From contig DDUM01000054.1 in NCBI GenBank assembly GCA_002344795.1, forward strand, positions 96,165-160,164: a stretch of 64,000 bases of DNA, given 5' to 3'. Numbering within the stretch: the stretch's first letter is position 1; the number at the start of each line of letters is the position of its first letter. Below are positions 1 through 8,559 of this stretch, piece after piece. The notes beneath the pieces are model-generated. The model searched no databases, was not told the DNA's origin, and worked only from the letters and a program-made list of their open reading frames with translations. The translations under genes and the position numbers were made by a program. Source of the stretch: Flammeovirgaceae bacterium UBA2338. Lineage in GTDB: Bacteria; Bacteroidota; Bacteroidia; Cytophagales; Cyclobacteriaceae.

Positions 1-100
1 AATCTCGCATGGAGGATGCCGCATAACCTTTTTCTCTGAACAATTCTGCCGCCATGCGGATGACCTGTTCTTTACGCGATAAATTCATTACAGCTTCCAT
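1..100 (-). CDS. TetR/AcrR family transcriptional regulator (N-terminal fragment)
   Basis: Only the first ~33 codons lie in the window; the gene runs off the left edge. The peptide begins MEAVMNLSRKEQVIRMAAEL and continues with a typical TetR helix-turn-helix start (an 'LFREKGYAASSM' segment follows), as in DNA-binding domains of TetR repressors that respond to small ligands. Two in-frame ATG codons (position 100 and 88) could be the start. It diverges from the small membrane protein gene at 153, which it might control, although no clear palindrome is visible in the 52 bp between them. The ligand cannot be inferred because the C-terminal domain is missing. Confidence 0.75.
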   Translation of the reverse strand, partial: MEAVMNLSRKEQVIRMAAELFREKGYAASSMRD

Positions 101-152
101 ATCAATCTACACCCGAAGATAATTAATTAAATTTGATAAAAGTTGAACTCTC

Positions 153-647
153 ATGAAATTCAGTTCTATCAAAGAATATTTCTATAAGCTTAATAACCTT
201 TGCTACGTGATTACATTAATTCCTTTAGGGTTATTTATCTTTCTCTATTTGAAAATGCAAGAAGGAAAAATTTATGCCATCATTCAAGAGCAGCAATACC
301 TATTGATTACACAAATTGCAGTTTTCGTTTTATGCGCTGTTATCCTAACGATCGTTCACTTGGGAGTAAAGAAAAAAATGAAGACCTATTCCCGCGAATT
401 GGGGCTGGGTAACAAGATGACAAAGTATTTTTATTTGTCTCTAAATAGAATAGCCTTAGGAGCTTTTACCTCTGTGCTGGTGGCTGCCGGGCTTTTGATT
501 ACAGGAAGTGAAATATTCAGCGTTTACTTTTTGGGAATACTATTATGGATGGCTTACCAGTGGCCAACGCCAAAAAAAATGTGTGCTGAGTTGCAGCTGA
601 AGGGGGATGAAAGGGAGATGATATTATATAAAAGAGAGTCCCTCTGA
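153..647 (+). CDS. Small four-helix membrane protein of unknown function
   Basis: A 164-residue protein with about four predicted membrane segments (roughly residues 17-34, 49-69, 97-117 and 120-137), separated by a lysine-rich loop near residue 73 and followed by a charged C-terminus. I do not recognise a named family. It stands alone, divergent from a TetR gene and convergent with an outer membrane protein gene. Its stop codon lies inside the loop region of a terminator hairpin. A direct repression of this gene by the TetR neighbour is possible but not shown by a visible operator. Confidence 0.7.
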   Translation: MKFSSIKEYFYKLNNLCYVITLIPLGLFIFLYLKMQEGKIYAIIQEQQYLLITQIAVFVLCAVILTIVHLGVKKKMKTYSRELGLGNKMTKYFYLSLNRIALGAFTSVLVAAGLLITGSEIFSVYFLGILLWMAYQWPTPKKMCAELQLKGDEREMILYKRESL

Positions 648-668
648 ACAGAGGAACTCTCTTTAAAA
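630..668. terminator. Bidirectional rho-independent terminator
   Basis: An inverted repeat (AAAGAGAGT.CCTCTG / CAGAGG.ACTCTCTTT, about 15 bp arms with one bulge and an 'aa' loop) sits between the convergent genes 153-647 and 690-1766. A-rich DNA on the left and T-rich DNA on the right allow it to work in both directions. The stop codon of the rightward gene falls in the hairpin. Confidence 0.75.
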
Positions 669-689
669 ATTTGATATTTAATTATTTTG

Positions 690-1766
690 CTAAAAGGTGA
701 CTCCAAAACTAAAGGCATTTAAAGCAGGGCCTTTTCCTTCACTAAACAATTCATTCATATCGTAATTGAAGAACAAGTCGACATCATTAAATCCTATCTG
801 AAGGCGAGTTCCATAGCGAATGTTTTCAAGGAAATAATTGTCGTGGTTGCGCTCTCTTTTCTTATCTCCGCTTTCCTCAAATACCTGCTTGGTGTAACTG
901 TCTATGCGATAACCTGCATATGGGCCGACACCTATTCTGAAAGAGTTGGCACCGCGACTGTCAAATAGCATCGGTTTTCTTCGGTTGCCTCCAAAATCAA
1001 TGACAGGAATAAATGAAGCGTTGACATATGAGGCAGTAAGCTTACTTTTTTTATAGTTCAGGTCTCGCAGATCGGTTGAAAAGGTAACACCTGCATCGTC
1101 TTTGGTCATGATGGTTCGCTGATCTTCAAATTTGAAATTGTACCAACTTACTCCCACACCCCATTCCAGAAAGAATTTTCTTGCTAACCGTGTCCTTTGA
1201 ATAGAATTGATACCTACATACCATGAACCGAATGGTTTGACTGTATAGAGGTCGTTGTTACTGTCTGGAAATTTACCATCAGTGAGTAAGTTATTTGTTC
1301 CAATATCAAAATTAATTGAAGATGTAGTCCGTCTGCCTCTGTAACTCCTATTCCTATGTTGCTCATTATTTCTGTAAGAGCGATCATTGCCTTCATAGGT
1401 TATCCATTCACTGTCATCGTTTCCATAGGTTCTGTTGGAGTCTTCATCCTCTGGCCACTCATAGGTGATTTCATCATCGTTATCATTGGTAACTGAGGGC
1501 TCAAGGTCATTGTCCAATAGATAGTCGGAAGGAGGAGTTGCTACATTCGACCTGTCTTCATTTTCCAGCTTTGTGATCATGTCATTCATCAAAGCCTGAA
1601 AGTCGTAGTACTTAAGCGTTTGTAGGTCATTCTTATGTATAGCAAAGATCACTTTACTGGATTCTCCTATTTTGATTACTACAGAATCTGGTGCAGAAGT
1701 TTGTGAAAATGCAAATGGGCTCATTCCTCCAATTATCAACAACAATACTATTATTTTCTTATTCAT
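690..1766 (-). CDS. Outer membrane beta-barrel protein, last gene of sigma/anti-sigma operon
   Basis: 358 residues from the ATG at 1766, which gives a clear signal peptide (MNKKIIVLLLIIGG..., ending FSQ near residue 21). The longer reading frame upstream would run into the preceding gene, so this start is chosen. After an acidic, Asn/Asp-rich, low-complexity section (roughly residues 85-150), the C-terminal half alternates polar and hydrophobic residues and ends in Phe, as in PorT-like outer membrane barrels. It starts 4 bp after the anti-sigma gene and is surely cotranscribed with it and the sigma factor. Ligand unknown; possibly the envelope target or sensor of the sigma system (inference). 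Confidence 0.8.
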   Translation of the reverse strand: MNKKIIVLLLIIGGMSPFAFSQTSAPDSVVIKIGESSKVIFAIHKNDLQTLKYYDFQALMNDMITKLENEDRSNVATPPSDYLLDNDLEPSVTNDNDDEITYEWPEDEDSNRTYGNDDSEWITYEGNDRSYRNNEQHRNRSYRGRRTTSSINFDIGTNNLLTDGKFPDSNNDLYTVKPFGSWYVGINSIQRTRLARKFFLEWGVGVSWYNFKFEDQRTIMTKDDAGVTFSTDLRDLNYKKSKLTASYVNASFIPVIDFGGNRRKPMLFDSRGANSFRIGVGPYAGYRIDSYTKQVFEESGDKKRERNHDNYFLENIRYGTRLQIGFNDVDLFFNYDMNELFSEGKGPALNAFSFGVTF

Positions 1767-1770
1767 ATTC

Positions 1771-2493
1771 TTATCTGTTATTCTTCTTGTCTTCTTTTTT
1801 AAAGTTGAGGGCAAAGAGATCTTCTTTGGCCTGGCGCAATCCACTGAGTGTACTTTCGCCTGTTCTTATATTGTTAGCAACATCAAGCACTTTTTGAAGT
1901 CCATTTTTCCTTTCAAAAGGCTGATCTATTTCTGGCACCTGTGAAGCCTTTTTGGTATATGATTTTAATTCATACACAATTATAATAGGCTTCGTTGTGG
2001 CTTCAATAGTAGTTGCTTCAATATCAGGATCACCTTGAAACGGATTACTATCCATCAGAGCTACCGACTCATTAGGTTCAGTTATCAAGTCTATACCTGG
2101 TTGCTCCATGTTTTCATTTTTATGTTTTTCGTTGTTCTGTGCAACCGGTGTTTTCGTTTTTTGAGCAGGAGTGATGGGAGTCTGTGCTGTTTTATTTTCC
2201 CCAAGATTTTTTGGTTCATCTACTTCCTTTTGAACAACCACAGGTTCTTTTGTTTTTAACTCGTTAGTTGTTACTTCTGCGATTTTTGCCGAAGTGTTGT
2301 CATTAGTATTATTATATAACCAGAATGCTGAAACCAAAAGCAAAAGTGCAGCGGCAGCCCTAAACCAGATTACTGCTTTATTTTTTTTTGAAGCACTTGA
2401 AGAAATTTTTACCCAGGCACCTGGTGAGGGCTCCACAGTATGGGACTCAAGTTTTTTCTTGAATAAATTGTCTATTTGATTACTCATAACCAT
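1771..2493 (-). CDS. Probable anti-sigma factor, single membrane span
   Basis: 240 residues. A short cytoplasmic N-terminal region (about 1-40) contains the 'PSPGAWVKI' type segment common in Bacteroidota anti-sigma-like proteins, then one membrane helix (about 41-60), then a Lys/Thr/Pro/Glu-rich periplasmic linker and tail. It overlaps the end of the ECF sigma gene (14 bp with the first ATG at 2493, or 8 bp from the second ATG at 2487), indicating translational coupling. By position and topology it should bind the sigma factor at the inner membrane. Sequence similarity alone does not prove this because the family is poorly conserved. Confidence 0.75.
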   Translation of the reverse strand: MVMSNQIDNLFKKKLESHTVEPSPGAWVKISSSASKKNKAVIWFRAAAALLLLVSAFWLYNNTNDNTSAKIAEVTTNELKTKEPVVVQKEVDEPKNLGENKTAQTPITPAQKTKTPVAQNNEKHKNENMEQPGIDLITEPNESVALMDSNPFQGDPDIEATTIEATTKPIIIVYELKSYTKKASQVPEIDQPFERKNGLQKVLDVANNIRTGESTLSGLRQAKEDLFALNFKKEDKKNNR

Positions 2494-3061
2494 TTGATTT
2501 TTTTGTCTCCACTTCCTTTTCCAACGCGTTCAATTTCTTTTTCAACAATACCCTGGCTCTGCTCAACTGAGATTTAGACGTGTTCTCACTTATCTCCAGT
2601 TGCTCAGCAATTTCTTTATGTGTGTACCCATCGATGGCATACAGGTTAAATACCATGCGATAACCTGTTGGAAGTTCTCCAACCATTCTTAATAAATCAT
2701 CCGCCTCCAAATGATTTTCCAATTGACCAAAGTCTGGATTTTTATCTACTGCCTCTATTTCTGTTTCCAGATACATGTTTTTGTTTCTTCTTAAATAAGT
2801 CAGTGATTCGTTAACAACAATTCTTCGCAACCAACCTTCAAAACTTCCCTCTGCTTTAAACTGATCAATTCTTTCGAACACTTTTGTAAAAGCAACCACC
2901 AGTACATCTTCCGCTTCCATTTTTGATGGTACGTACCGACAGCATAAGGCATACATCTTTCCTGAATATTGTGCATACAAGGACTCCTGGGCACGCGAAT
3001 CCTGCCTTTTGCATCCTTCAATCCACTCAGTTTCTTTAGCGCTGTAAATCTGGAGTCCCAT
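2480..3061 (-). CDS. ECF RNA polymerase sigma factor
   Basis: 193 residues with the ECF layout: region 2 at about residues 25-95 (core 'AEDVLVVAFTKVFERI' and 'GWLRRIVVNESLTYLRR') and region 4 at about 125-180 (helix-turn-helix around 'THKEIAEQLEISENTSKSQL'). It redirects RNA polymerase to a small set of promoters, in Bacteroidota often those of envelope genes. Followed by an overlapping anti-sigma gene and an outer membrane protein gene, so the three form one regulatory operon. The intergenic space to the upstream lipoprotein gene is 64 bp and holds a 7-bp hairpin. Confidence 0.92.
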   Translation of the reverse strand: MGLQIYSAKETEWIEGCKRQDSRAQESLYAQYSGKMYALCCRYVPSKMEAEDVLVVAFTKVFERIDQFKAEGSFEGWLRRIVVNESLTYLRRNKNMYLETEIEAVDKNPDFGQLENHLEADDLLRMVGELPTGYRMVFNLYAIDGYTHKEIAEQLEISENTSKSQLSRARVLLKKKLNALEKEVETKKSNGYE

Positions 3062-3088
3062 TTAAAGTGTTTCAATAGCAAGATGCTG

Positions 3089-3105
3089 AACCTCACCCTG
3101 AGGTT
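3089..3105. other. Short hairpin between lipoprotein and sigma genes
   Basis: Perfect inverted repeat AACCTCA-CCC-TGAGGTT in the 64-bp gap before the sigma factor gene. There is no T-run after it on the minus strand, so it is not a standard terminator. It could be an operator, an attenuator or an mRNA-processing element, or occur by chance. Confidence 0.35.
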
Positions 3106-3125
3106 GCATCCGCTCAATATTTATT

Positions 3126-3569
3126 TTAGTAGGTAGCCTGATAATTGATGGTAATCGGTAGCCATGCAAACTCTTTTTCCTTTATAATGATGGGGTTGAT
3201 GGAGTTGTTTTGATCAAAACGATTGGCATATAGTCCGTTATCCTCCTTTACAAAAATGCTGTATTCTCCCGCTGGTAGGTGTAATGTAAAGGTACCGTCT
3301 TCCTGGGTGGTTACTATGGTTACGAGTTTGGTTTTGATACCTGAAAAAAACCCATCAGAAGACATGGTGACCTCCTTAATTGTTGTGAGTTCATAAACAT
3401 GCAATTCTCGCTGTACCCCATAATTGGATGATTTCTTTGAACCGGGCCCTGGCATTTGATTTCCAGATGCCCAAAGCACTTGCCCTTTTATTCCTTGCCT
3501 GGGTTGCATGGAAGAACAGGCTGAAAGTAGGATGATAAGAAGGATTAAGAATTCCCTCATAACTTTCAA
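3126..3569 (-). CDS. Small lipoprotein, paralogue of the next gene upstream
   Basis: 147 residues with a lipoprotein signal peptide; lipobox LLSAC places the acylated cysteine near residue 18. The mature part starts with GIKGQVLW and has a 'LPAGEYSIFVKEDNGLYAN' segment, resembling the Ig-like fold of carboxypeptidase-regulatory-type domains. The neighbouring 141-residue protein shares GIKGQ.YW/LW, the LPAG.YS.FV segment and the C-terminal 'ITINY' motif, so the two are tandem paralogues, one lipid-anchored and one soluble. Function unknown; probably envelope-located. The start could also be the ATG three codons later. Confidence 0.75.
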   Translation of the reverse strand: MKVMREFLILLIILLSACSSMQPRQGIKGQVLWASGNQMPGPGSKKSSNYGVQRELHVYELTTIKEVTMSSDGFFSGIKTKLVTIVTTQEDGTFTLHLPAGEYSIFVKEDNGLYANRFDQNNSINPIIIKEKEFAWLPITINYQATY

Positions 3570-3609
3570 TTTACTACATTATTGAGTGAATAACAATGTA
3601 GAAATTTTG

Positions 3610-4035
3610 TCAGCGGTGGGAGGAATAGTTGATGGTAATCGTAATCCATTCACTTTTGTTTTGCCCTAATGACACCGGGCTTAGATTGTCAGTTGCATCT
3701 TGTAAGTTACCATAGAATCCATTTTGATAGCGTACAAATACGGAGTACCTACCAGCAGGAAGTTTGGATTTGAAAGAACCATCCCACTTACAAAAAAATC
3801 GATCCACCACCGGAGTGTAAATTTTTGTAATGATTCCGTCAACGATGTCAACTTCAGCGGTTGATGTCAATTCATGCACAAATACTTCGAGAGGAATGCC
3901 ATTATAGGCGACAGTTTGAGACGCCTTAATGCTTTCAGGAGTAGACCAATAAAGTTGGCCTTTAATTCCAAATCGTTGCGCTTGCAAATGGGATAGTGAG
4001 ATCAACCAGAAAGCAAGGGTTATCATCTTTTTCAT
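3610..4035 (-). CDS. Small secreted protein, tandem paralogue of the lipoprotein
   Basis: 141 residues with a signal peptide (cleavage after LQAQ, about residue 20) and no lipobox. The mature domain matches the downstream lipoprotein at GIKGQLYW, LPAGRYSVFVRYQNGFYGN and the terminal ITINY. Its ATG overlaps the stop codon of the beta-CASP nuclease gene by 4 bp (ATGA), so it is translated from the same message. Function not known; the domain resembles a small beta-sandwich of the carboxypeptidase regulatory type (inference). Confidence 0.72.
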   Translation of the reverse strand: MKKMITLAFWLISLSHLQAQRFGIKGQLYWSTPESIKASQTVAYNGIPLEVFVHELTSTAEVDIVDGIITKIYTPVVDRFFCKWDGSFKSKLPAGRYSVFVRYQNGFYGNLQDATDNLSPVSLGQNKSEWITITINYSSHR

Positions 4036-5435
4036 ATGGAGGTGAACAACTCAAATGATTCAAGGTATTCGGGTACGATACAATTCCAATTATAGGTTGA
4101 TTTTATTTTATCTTGTAATGCCTCCGCGGCATGGACTTCCCCATGTATTATAAAAGTCATCTTTGGCGATGATTCAAAGTTGGAAATCCATTGCATTAAT
4201 TCCTCCTGGTCTGCATGAGCGGAAAGACCTCTTACCTCCATAACGGAACATTTTACAGGTACCTCTATTCCAAAAATCCTTACGGATTCGCTGCCATCTA
4301 AAATATCTCTGCCTCTTGTTCCTTCTGCCTGATACCCTACAAATAAAAGCGTATCATTTTTATTGGGTAAACGGTGGTAGAGATGATGCAATATCCTGCC
4401 ACCAGTACACATGCCGCTGGCTGAGATGATGATTCCAGGTTCCCTTCGATCGTTAAGTTCTCTTGAGCTATCTGCTGAGTTACAAAAATGAATATTGGCT
4501 GAATCGAAAATACTGAGTAATGTTCCTTTTTTATTTTGAACGTTAAGTTTGTGCGTACTACTGTGTTTTTCGTATAAATTAGTTACGCTGATAGCCATTG
4601 GACTATCCATAAAAACAGGGAGGTCAGGTATTCTGTTAGAGGTAATGAGTTTGTTCAAATAGAGTAAAAGATTTTGGGTTCGCCCAACAGCAAATGCGGG
4701 AATAATTACGGATCCTCTTTTATCATATGTATAATTAATTGCTTCAGCGAGATCTCGCTCTATCTCCTCGATTGGGTTGACTCTGTCTCCGTAGGTAGAT
4801 TCAATAAATAATATATCAGCATTTTTTATTACAGAAGGAGCATACATCAGCGGATCATTGTTTCGGCCGAGATCTCCTGAGAACACAATTTTTTTCTTTT
4901 GCTCGTTTCCCTGCAAGTTAATTTCAACAATGGCTGCGCCCAGTATGTGTCCTGCATTATAAAATTTGGTGCTGATCCCTTCTGCCAAGTCTACTTCTTG
5001 CTCCAGAGGATAAGACTCCACCATTTCTAGTACTTTCCTTGCGTCTTCAACTCCAAACAAAGGCTGAGGTTTGCTGTGCTGCGAATAACCTTTCTTATAA
5101 GCAAACTGGGCCTCCTCCTCCTGCAGCTTGCCGGCATCCAACAGTAGAATTTTCATCAGGTCTTCTGTAGCATGGGTGCAAATGATTTTACCTCCGTACC
5201 CATCTTTCACCAACCGGGGCAGATAGCCGGTGTGATCAATATGGGCATGCGTAATCACCACCATATCAATTAGAGATGGGTCTATGGGTAGTTCATTCCA
5301 GTTTCTAAGTCGAAGTTCTTTCTTGCCTTGAAACATACCACAATCGACAAGTATTTTTTTATCATCTATTTCTAATAAATATTTGGAGCCCGTTACACTT
5401 TTAGCTCCTCCAAGAAATTTTACACGTACATCCAT
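4032..5435 (-). CDS. MBL-fold beta-CASP family nuclease (RNA-processing exonuclease type)
   Basis: 467 residues from the ATG at 5435; an in-frame ATG 33 bp upstream exists, but proteins of this family usually begin with the strand 'VKFLGGAKSVTGS', so the inner start is preferred. The metallo-beta-lactamase motif HAHIDH (His63, His65, Asp67, His68) binds two zinc ions. Further down 'GHILGAA', 'FSGDLGR', the beta-CASP block 'VIIPAFAVGRTQ' and the C-terminal RNA-specificity region with 'GLSAHADQ' are visible. Acts on RNA ends in the cytoplasm. In many bacteria such genes lie next to universal stress and PEP synthase genes; here that island begins 22 kb away. Stop overlaps the next gene by 4 bp. 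Confidence 0.88.
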   Translation of the reverse strand: MDVRVKFLGGAKSVTGSKYLLEIDDKKILVDCGMFQGKKELRLRNWNELPIDPSLIDMVVITHAHIDHTGYLPRLVKDGYGGKIICTHATEDLMKILLLDAGKLQEEEAQFAYKKGYSQHSKPQPLFGVEDARKVLEMVESYPLEQEVDLAEGISTKFYNAGHILGAAIVEINLQGNEQKKKIVFSGDLGRNNDPLMYAPSVIKNADILFIESTYGDRVNPIEEIERDLAEAINYTYDKRGSVIIPAFAVGRTQNLLLYLNKLITSNRIPDLPVFMDSPMAISVTNLYEKHSSTHKLNVQNKKGTLLSIFDSANIHFCNSADSSRELNDRREPGIIISASGMCTGGRILHHLYHRLPNKNDTLLFVGYQAEGTRGRDILDGSESVRIFGIEVPVKCSVMEVRGLSAHADQEELMQWISNFESSPKMTFIIHGEVHAAEALQDKIKSTYNWNCIVPEYLESFELFTSI

Positions 5436-5477
5436 CACATTTACTTTGTTGTCAGTAAAGGAGCGCATTCTTTTAGA

Positions 5478-5504
5478 AATATAAAAGGGGCTTTACGCCC
5501 CTTT
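5478..5504 (-). terminator. Rho-independent terminator after the PspC-domain gene
   Basis: Stem AAAGGGGC / GCCCCTTT (8 bp, 5-nt loop) between positions 5484 and 5504, followed on the minus strand by TTTTATATTTC. It ends the PadR-PspC transcript and separates it from the nuclease operon. Confidence 0.8.
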
Positions 5505-5524
5505 CAATTTCATTTATCAACTGC

Positions 5525-7909
5525 TTACCTGTTTTTAATTACCCTGGCATCTCCTCTGTGCGACACATTGCTGGCAAAGCTCTGATTAATCTCCAGTGAC
5601 TCATTGACATACACCTTTGCGGAAGAGGCTCCATTTGCGTCTATTATAGCACGATCTACTTCATACTGATAAGCACGTAACCCAGAAGCACCCGTTATTT
5701 TAGCTTCCATAAAGGTACCTCTGCCTTCCAGATCTAGAAATGAGGCTCCGGTAATATCTATGTCGAGGGTACTCACATCTAATCTACCATCCGCAACAAC
5801 AGCTCCTGTTAGTTTTATTTCTACATCGCTTTCCTTAAAGTTTCTGAATTTTAATTTTCCCGCTCCCTTTACATCCAAGTCCCTTAAATGTGGCATAGTA
5901 ATGTTGATGGTAACCTTGTCATCTTCAAAAAGATTGTTTTTCCAAAAAAAACGCTCCTGATCATTGTCATAGTCAATTACTAGGGTTTTATTTTCTATAT
6001 ATAAATCATAGTGCTGCTTTTGGCTATTCGATCCAACTAGCTCAACGGAATAATCATCACCTCTTTCAATTCTGATATCAAATAAGCCGCTAATTTCTAC
6101 AGACTCGAAATTGGTAAGTTCGTTGTTACGGTAGATTTTTATTGAACTGCTTGATTTTTCGCAAGTAATGCATTCAAGTCCTGAGGTAGTCATTCTCCAG
6201 GTATCATCACTGTTATAATTGCGGTAGTAGTGGCCGCCATAGTTGTCAATTAAATCCCAAAGGTATTTGTCAATGACGATATCCTGATTGTAAGGCACAT
6301 ACACATCAATATTAATACGCTGTGCACGGAAGGCCGCCTTGTCTTTAAAAGTAATATTGGAATCAAATGTATAAATACTGTCTTGCCTCAGAATCTGATA
6401 GGTGACTGTTTCTGCATTTTCAATAGCTGCTTTGCGTGTTGGCCCTTGCGCTTCAAAACGTTTTACAATTCTTATATTGTTTTCATCCTGCCCAATTATG
6501 CGAAGGGAACTTACATCGTAGTCTTCAAGACCCACTTCGTTGATTTTGAAAACTAAAGTTTTTCCGTCTACAGGGTACTGCTCCTCCTGCCTTACCGTCC
6601 CCTCCTCTCGGAAGGAGTAGATGGTTTGAGGTATTTTGAAACTGAGGATGGCCAGGCATATAAAGAATAAAACAAATAAGCTCCAGCCTACAATAGGTTT
6701 GAAAATGACACGCTTTACAATTACAGAAATGCCAAGTAGTGCTAGGAAAAGTGCTGGAACGAGAGCAGTCACAAATCCAGTAAGAAGTACCCAAAGAGGG
6801 AACGTATTTCTCATGGCTTCAATGGGTAACCCCAGTCCCTTTACGTCCATGTTCCACCAAAATGGTTCAGGCCCCATTGAGAACACCCCTAAAACTGCCC
6901 CTGCGGAGAAGAATAGGCTGAAAAGTAGGATGATTCCAATCATGGTAATAAGCACCCCAAAGCCTACTCGCAGAATCTCAACTGACATGGAGAAAATTGG
7001 TCCCAATATTTTAGCCAGCCCATTGATAATCATTGCAATAAGACGGAAAGGGAACAAAATTATTTTTGCCAATACGCTTTCCTCTTCGTTGTCCTTTTCA
7101 TTGAGTCCTTTCTTTACGGATGACTCTATGTTAGATAGTGTAACGGGTTCTCCCTGCATCTGCATTTTCTCTGTAATGGATTTAGCCTCTGGCAAGGCTA
7201 TCCATAAGATGATGTAGGTTAAAAACCCAATACCACCAATTATTGTAAAAACCACAAAGAGAACTCTGACCAGGGTGATATCAATGCCAAAAAAAACACT
7301 GACCCCAGAGGCTACACCTCCAATTACCTTTTTCTCCGGATCCCTAAACATTTTCTTTACTTCTTCCTCTTCTTCCAACTCTGCTGATGCTGGTAGGAGA
7401 ATCCAGAGAATGATGTAAACAAGTAGCAACCCTCCATAGCTACCTAGCACCAATAATGCAAACAACAGTCGTGGCCAAACGGGATCGATATTGAAGTAAT
7501 GGGCTAAGCCAGCACAAACTCCACCCAGTATTTTCCTCTTCTGATCGCGGTATAACTTCTTCGAAGTTGTACCCTGACTTGAAGATCTCTTTTCTTTTTT
7601 TGTGGATTTTGTAGTTTGTGTACCACCAGCATTTTCCTGCTCTTCGGCTGCTTTAAAGTCGCTTACGCTTCCCATGGTGTGAATCAGTGAATTCACATCA
7701 TCTTTAGTAATGACTTGCTTTCCCTCACTTAATTTTGAGAGAAATAATTCGGCAATTCTACTTTCAATGTCTGCGAGAATTTCACTGTTATCTTCAAAAG
7801 AAGAGAAGTAAGCGTTGATGGAATCAAGGTATTTGCGGAGTATGTCATATCCGTCTTCTTCTATATGGAAGATGATTCCGCTAATATTGATGCTAATATT
7901 CTTTTTCAT
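5525..7909 (-). CDS. PspC-domain and DUF2807 (head GIN) membrane protein
   Basis: 794 residues. An N-terminal cytoplasmic region (1-90) is followed by two PspC domains in tandem (about 118-178 with 'KILGGVCAGLAHYFNIDP' and 184-243 with 'KVIGGVASGVSVFFGID'), several more membrane helices (about 285-430), and a C-terminal extracytoplasmic DUF2807 beta-helix-like part (about 590-780). PspC domains are known from phage shock envelope-stress sensors; DUF2807 proteins are typical of Bacteroidota. The preceding PadR gene is 6 bp away and very likely controls it. Function: probably envelope-stress response or membrane maintenance (inference). A terminator follows. Confidence 0.88.
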   Translation of the reverse strand: MKKNISINISGIIFHIEEDGYDILRKYLDSINAYFSSFEDNSEILADIESRIAELFLSKLSEGKQVITKDDVNSLIHTMGSVSDFKAAEEQENAGGTQTTKSTKKEKRSSSQGTTSKKLYRDQKRKILGGVCAGLAHYFNIDPVWPRLLFALLVLGSYGGLLLVYIILWILLPASAELEEEEEVKKMFRDPEKKVIGGVASGVSVFFGIDITLVRVLFVVFTIIGGIGFLTYIILWIALPEAKSITEKMQMQGEPVTLSNIESSVKKGLNEKDNEEESVLAKIILFPFRLIAMIINGLAKILGPIFSMSVEILRVGFGVLITMIGIILLFSLFFSAGAVLGVFSMGPEPFWWNMDVKGLGLPIEAMRNTFPLWVLLTGFVTALVPALFLALLGISVIVKRVIFKPIVGWSLFVLFFICLAILSFKIPQTIYSFREEGTVRQEEQYPVDGKTLVFKINEVGLEDYDVSSLRIIGQDENNIRIVKRFEAQGPTRKAAIENAETVTYQILRQDSIYTFDSNITFKDKAAFRAQRINIDVYVPYNQDIVIDKYLWDLIDNYGGHYYRNYNSDDTWRMTTSGLECITCEKSSSSIKIYRNNELTNFESVEISGLFDIRIERGDDYSVELVGSNSQKQHYDLYIENKTLVIDYDNDQERFFWKNNLFEDDKVTINITMPHLRDLDVKGAGKLKFRNFKESDVEIKLTGAVVADGRLDVSTLDIDITGASFLDLEGRGTFMEAKITGASGLRAYQYEVDRAIIDANGASSAKVYVNESLEINQSFASNVSHRGDARVIKNR

Positions 7910-7915
7910 TTTAGG

Positions 7916-8248
7916 CTACTTTGAATTATTAGTGATCTTCTGAGTTGAAAGTACAAGGTCTTTCCATGTGTCGGAAAGCCCATCAAGAAAATTTTTTCCC
8001 ATATTGGTGAGTGTGTAATATTTACGAGGTGGTCCAGACTTTGATTCCACCCATTTATACTCTAGTAGTCCAGCATTTTTGAGGCGGGTAAGAAGAGGGT
8101 ACAGCGTTCCTTCAACGACTATCATTTTAGCTGCTGTCAATTCCTCAAGCATATCTGAAGCATAAACTTCACCTCTTGAGATAATGTGAAGAATGCAGTA
8201 CTCCAATATCCCCTTCCTCATCTGAACTTGTGTGTTTTCCAGGTTCAT
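7916..8248 (-). CDS. PadR family transcriptional regulator
   Basis: 110 residues from the ATG at 8248 (MNLENTQVQMRKG, the usual start of this family; an ATG nine codons upstream is possible but lies in the operator-like region). The winged helix shows 'YCILHIISRGEVYASDM', the 'VVEGTLYPLLTRLKNAGLL' recognition helix and the wing 'GPPRKYYTLT'. PadR proteins are dimeric repressors. It is cotranscribed with the PspC-domain gene, a common Bacteroidota pair, and palindromic sequences just upstream suggest autoregulation. Confidence 0.9.
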   Translation of the reverse strand: MNLENTQVQMRKGILEYCILHIISRGEVYASDMLEELTAAKMIVVEGTLYPLLTRLKNAGLLEYKWVESKSGPPRKYYTLTNMGKNFLDGLSDTWKDLVLSTQKITNNSK

Positions 8249-8269
8249 ACATCCAATTTTAAATGACTC

Positions 8270-8310
8270 ATACAACTGTATACGGAAAAGTACTATGTAT
8301 GACCAAGTAC
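8270..8310. promoter_or_regulatory. Putative PadR operator region
   Basis: Two inverted repeats lie 22-62 bp upstream of the PadR start: ATACA-ac-TGTAT (8270-8281) and GTACT-N11-AGTAC (8290-8294 / 8306-8310). AGTAC/GTACT-type words are familiar from PadR-controlled promoters. The rest of the 311-bp gap up to the C25 peptidase gene is AT-rich and must hold both divergent promoters; I see nothing else in it. Confidence 0.55.
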
Positions 8311-8559
8311 CTTATGAAATATTTTTAAAATCATCGAATTCAGCCTGAAATCACACATTTTATTTTAAAATATTTTTTAATATGACAATTATTCAGATGA
8401 AAGGAAAGTTAACAGTCCATCAGGTATATACCCCGATGATTACTTTGTACTGCCTTTTTTGCTACCTGTTACTTTGACTTTTTAAATCGTATTTAAATGG
8501 GTACTACTGCCTATTTTTACTGAATTGTTCTAAACCTGTGTTAAGTTGGTTTCGCGCTG

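Noticed and set aside
4032..5435. Beta-lactamase
   Set aside because: HAHIDH is shared by all MBL-fold enzymes; the beta-CASP and RNA-specificity regions identify a nuclease, and no signal peptide is present.
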